DNA of 35,398 bases from JAAYBG01 sp964411675 (lineage in GTDB: Bacteria; Bacillota_I; Bacilli_A; ML615J-28; CAG-698), in assembly GCA_964411675.1 (NCBI GenBank), contig CAYPLR010000016.1, forward strand, positions 1 to 35,398. Direction: 5' to 3'. The position numbers and the translations under genes are program-made. A model generated the notes under the pieces. The model saw nothing but the letters and a program-made list of their open reading frames with translations. It ran no database searches and was not told where the DNA came from. Below are positions 33,969-35,398 of the stretch, in pieces (position 1 is the first letter of the stretch; each line of letters begins with the position of its first letter).

Positions 33969-33997
33969 ATTATAACAAATTTTCTTTCTATTAACAA
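33969..33997 (-). promoter_or_regulatory. Promoter of the plsC-gltS operon
   Basis: TTGTTA (33997-33992), 17 bp, TATAAT (33974-33969). It decides the start of the acyltransferase, since coding upstream of 33960 would overlap the promoter. Confidence 0.75.
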
Positions 33998-34072
33998 TAC
34001 ATTTTTGTTATTATTACCCCTTTTTGTTTCCTTCTTAAAAAACAATAAAACATTATTTTATTGAAAAATAAC

Positions 34073-34101
34073 TTGAATAAAACCTTCTTTTGTGATAATA
34101 T
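34073..34101 (+). promoter_or_regulatory. Promoter of the tRNA-Arg/tRNA-Glu unit
   Basis: TTGAAT (34073-34078), 17 bp, TAATAT (34096-34101) with a TGA extended element; 16 bp before the first tRNA. Confidence 0.65.
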
Positions 34102-34117
34102 ATTTATGTTTTAATAT

Positions 34118-34194
34118 GCGCCCATAGTTCAATTGGATAGAGCGTCTGGCTTCGAACCAGAAAGTTACGGGTTCAAGTCCTGTTGGGCGTACCA
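34118..34194 (+). tRNA. tRNA-Arg (anticodon TCG)
   Basis: Full cloverleaf: acceptor GCGCCCA/TGGGCGT with a G-U first pair, anticodon stem CTGG/CCAG with loop CTTCGAA giving anticodon TCG (reads CGA and other CGN), T loop TTCAAGT, and an encoded ACCA 3' end. 77 nt including CCA. Confidence 0.93.
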
Positions 34195-34195
34195 T

Positions 34196-34272
34196 GGCCT
34201 GTTGGAGAAGCGGTTTAACTCATAAGCCTCTCAAGCTTACATTCACGGGTTCGAACCCCGTACAGGTCACCA
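34196..34272 (+). tRNA. tRNA-Glu (anticodon CTC)
   Basis: Acceptor GGCCTGT/ACAGGTC (one G-U), anticodon stem TAAGC/GCTTA with loop CTCTCAA giving anticodon CTC (codon GAG), short variable loop, T arm ACGGG/CCCGT with loop TTCGAAC, encoded CCA. The body resembles Gram-positive tRNA-Glu. Only one base separates it from the preceding tRNA-Arg. A CTC isoacceptor is uncommon in AT-rich genomes, which usually read both Glu codons with TTC. Confidence 0.87.
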
Positions 34273-34286
34273 TAAAGATTTGATTC

Positions 34287-34320
34287 GTTCACCTTATAAT
34301 GAGGTGAACTTATTTTTTTT
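34287..34320 (+). terminator. Terminator of the tRNA unit
   Basis: Perfect stem GTTCACCT/AGGTGAAC (34287-34294 with 34302-34309) with a seven-base loop and an eight-T run. Confidence 0.9.
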
Positions 34321-34332
34321 ATTGAATACTTA

Positions 34333-34361
34333 TTGTTTATCTAGAACTGAGATTGTATAAT
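34333..34361 (+). promoter_or_regulatory. Promoter of the DUF1566-like membrane protein gene
   Basis: TTGTTT (34333-34338), 17 bp, TATAAT (34356-34361). Confidence 0.75.
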
Positions 34362-34387
34362 AAGTATGGAAGGTAGAAAAATGAACT

Positions 34388-35302
34388 ATGAAAGCAGCAA
34401 ATAAAAAACAAATTATTGGTTGGATTGCAGTTAGTATCACAGTTATTATCTCTAGTATATGGGCTTATTGGGGTAGCATTGAGAATTTTCATGAGGGTTG
34501 GTATTCGGAATCTCTTTTTGAGAATCTCTTTATGTTAATATTCCAATACTCATTAATTACCTTCATTTTTATTATCTTAGCTGAAATTGCTTTGCAGTGG
34601 AAACTCATTGGCCTCATTCTTCATATCGGTTTAGCTGGTTTTTCTATTTGGTTTTTCTCAAGTGCTAACTTTTTGGTCGTTGGACCAATGATTGTTATTC
34701 CTATTTTAATTCTTGGAGTTCTTTATTATTTTGGTGCTCCTAAACCAATTGCCTTAGCACGATGGCTTGTTGTTGGAATTCCACTAACTATTTTCATCGC
34801 TATATCGATACCTTTAGGAATTAAAGTTTCCAATAGAATCGATGATGGTTATGAAGGTACAAGAATTGTTGAAGGCAATGGAGTAACCTTAGTTTGGGCT
34901 CCTCGCGGACCTGGTTGGCCAGATGAGGGCATGACTTGGGAAGAAGCAATGGAAAGGTGCAAGTATCTATCTGAGGATGGAACAACAATCATGGATGTAG
35001 AACAAAACATTTGGCGCTTACCTACCATTGATGAAGCAGTTAGTTCTATGATGTACCACGGAGAAAATGCGGGTGGTGTTTGGAATGAAGAAGAAAAAAT
35101 TGCTACTTATGATAAAACCCCAGATAAAGAATCCCCTCTTTGGGATGTTCACTCACAAGTCATTTACTATTGGACTTCTGAAACTTACGAAGAAGACGAC
35201 CGAAGAGCTTATATTATCGTTTACCATGGTGGTGTAAATCCTAAAATGAAAATTGATGGACAAAATTATCTCAGTTTTCGTGCTGTAAAAGATGTTTCTT
35301 AA
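34388..35302 (+). CDS. Four-helix membrane protein with DUF1566/Lcl-like domain
   Basis: 304 residues. Four hydrophobic segments occupy 8-150 (about 10-28, 45-68, 72-118, 122-147). The C-terminal part (155-304) has the pattern of Lcl/DUF1566 domains: 'GVTLVWAPRGPGWP', 'MTWEEAMERCKYLSEDG', 'WRLPTIDEAVSSM', 'YYWTSETYEEDDRRAYII' and a closing 'NYLSFRAVKDV'. That domain is usually on the outer surface and linked to binding or adhesion. The ATG at 34388 is 14 bp from GGAAGG, longer than ideal; another ATG at 34381 is perfectly spaced but opens an eight-codon frame (MNYESSK, stop at 34402-34404) overlapping the start. Own promoter; weak terminator after. Function unknown. Confidence 0.75.
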   Translation: MKAANKKQIIGWIAVSITVIISSIWAYWGSIENFHEGWYSESLFENLFMLIFQYSLITFIFIILAEIALQWKLIGLILHIGLAGFSIWFFSSANFLVVGPMIVIPILILGVLYYFGAPKPIALARWLVVGIPLTIFIAISIPLGIKVSNRIDDGYEGTRIVEGNGVTLVWAPRGPGWPDEGMTWEEAMERCKYLSEDGTTIMDVEQNIWRLPTIDEAVSSMMYHGENAGGVWNEEEKIATYDKTPDKESPLWDVHSQVIYYWTSETYEEDDRRAYIIVYHGGVNPKMKIDGQNYLSFRAVKDVS

Positions 35303-35337
35303 ACTATTATTTTTAAATTATAATAAAATTAAGTGGT

Positions 35338-35363
35338 GATGGAGTATCCCATCCCTTTTTTTT
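35338..35363 (+). terminator. Probable terminator after the DUF1566-like gene
   Basis: GATGG (35338-35342) with CCATC (35349-35353), a six-base loop, then CC and a run of eight T. The stem is short, hence moderate confidence. The last 35 bases of the window hold nothing I can identify. Confidence 0.6.
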
Positions 35364-35398
35364 ATACTTATCTTTGAAATAACTAAAATTTCATTTTT

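Noticed and set aside
33935..34045. N-terminal extension of the acyltransferase by 37 codons.
   Set aside because: The extension covers a consensus promoter (33969-33997) and lacks a ribosome binding site; GGTGAT before ATG 33934 fixes the start.

Overview
The window (35,398 bp, AT-rich, short intergenic gaps, strong AGGAGG/AGGTGA ribosome binding sites, encoded tRNA CCA ends) looks like a chromosomal piece of a low-GC Firmicutes/Mollicutes-type bacterium. TGA is a true stop (the MFS, GH2 and 47-aa genes end in TGA), so genetic code 11 applies rather than the Mycoplasma code. A PolC-type replicase, a pyrophosphate-dependent phosphofructokinase, two TrmA-family RNA methyltransferases and several secreted phosphodiester glycosidases would suit an Acholeplasma/Izemoplasma-like or related lineage. 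That placement is inference; no marker here proves it. I see no insertion sequence, prophage, CRISPR array or integrase.

Layout: 1-300 holds the first codons of a gene leaving the window (minus strand) behind a well-formed promoter and a structured leader with one or two possible terminators. 427-3654 is a GH2 glycosidase plus rRNA methyltransferase operon. 3657-9103 holds two tandem secreted NAGPA-type phosphodiester glycosidases, the second right behind a cardiolipin synthase. 9108-11832 holds PPi-phosphofructokinase and a second rRNA methyltransferase. 11865-13784 is the only multi-gene plus-strand operon: PadR regulator, HAAS (DUF1700) membrane protein and DUF4097 protein, with a candidate operator in its promoter. 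13786-20724 is housekeeping on the minus strand: GAPDH, type II dehydroquinase, a Bax-inhibitor-1 family membrane protein, and PolC. 20786-23891 pairs an Amidohydro_3 hydrolase with a CehA/McbA-like PHP hydrolase. 23946-25373 is a LemA-TPM pair. 25677-29445 is an M42 aminopeptidase followed by a third phosphodiester glycosidase, this one a lipoprotein with Ig-like repeats. 29467-31245 is an MFS transporter followed by three translationally chained tiny membrane proteins. 31266-33997 is a zinc-ribbon acyltransferase plus a GltS symporter. 34073-34320 is a tRNA-Arg/tRNA-Glu pair, and 34333-35363 a four-helix membrane protein with a DUF1566/Lcl-like outer domain.

Taken together the window mixes core replication, glycolysis and RNA modification with an envelope-facing set: three phosphodiester glycosidases, cardiolipin synthase, acyltransferase, DUF4097, LemA/TPM and DUF1566. 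The least explained parts are the MFS plus three-micropeptide cassette, the 5' structured leader, and the expanded phosphodiester glycosidase family. Several reading frames can be extended to a GTG or ATG that lies inside or upstream of the ribosome binding site; I placed starts at the codon correctly spaced from it and say so in each entry.
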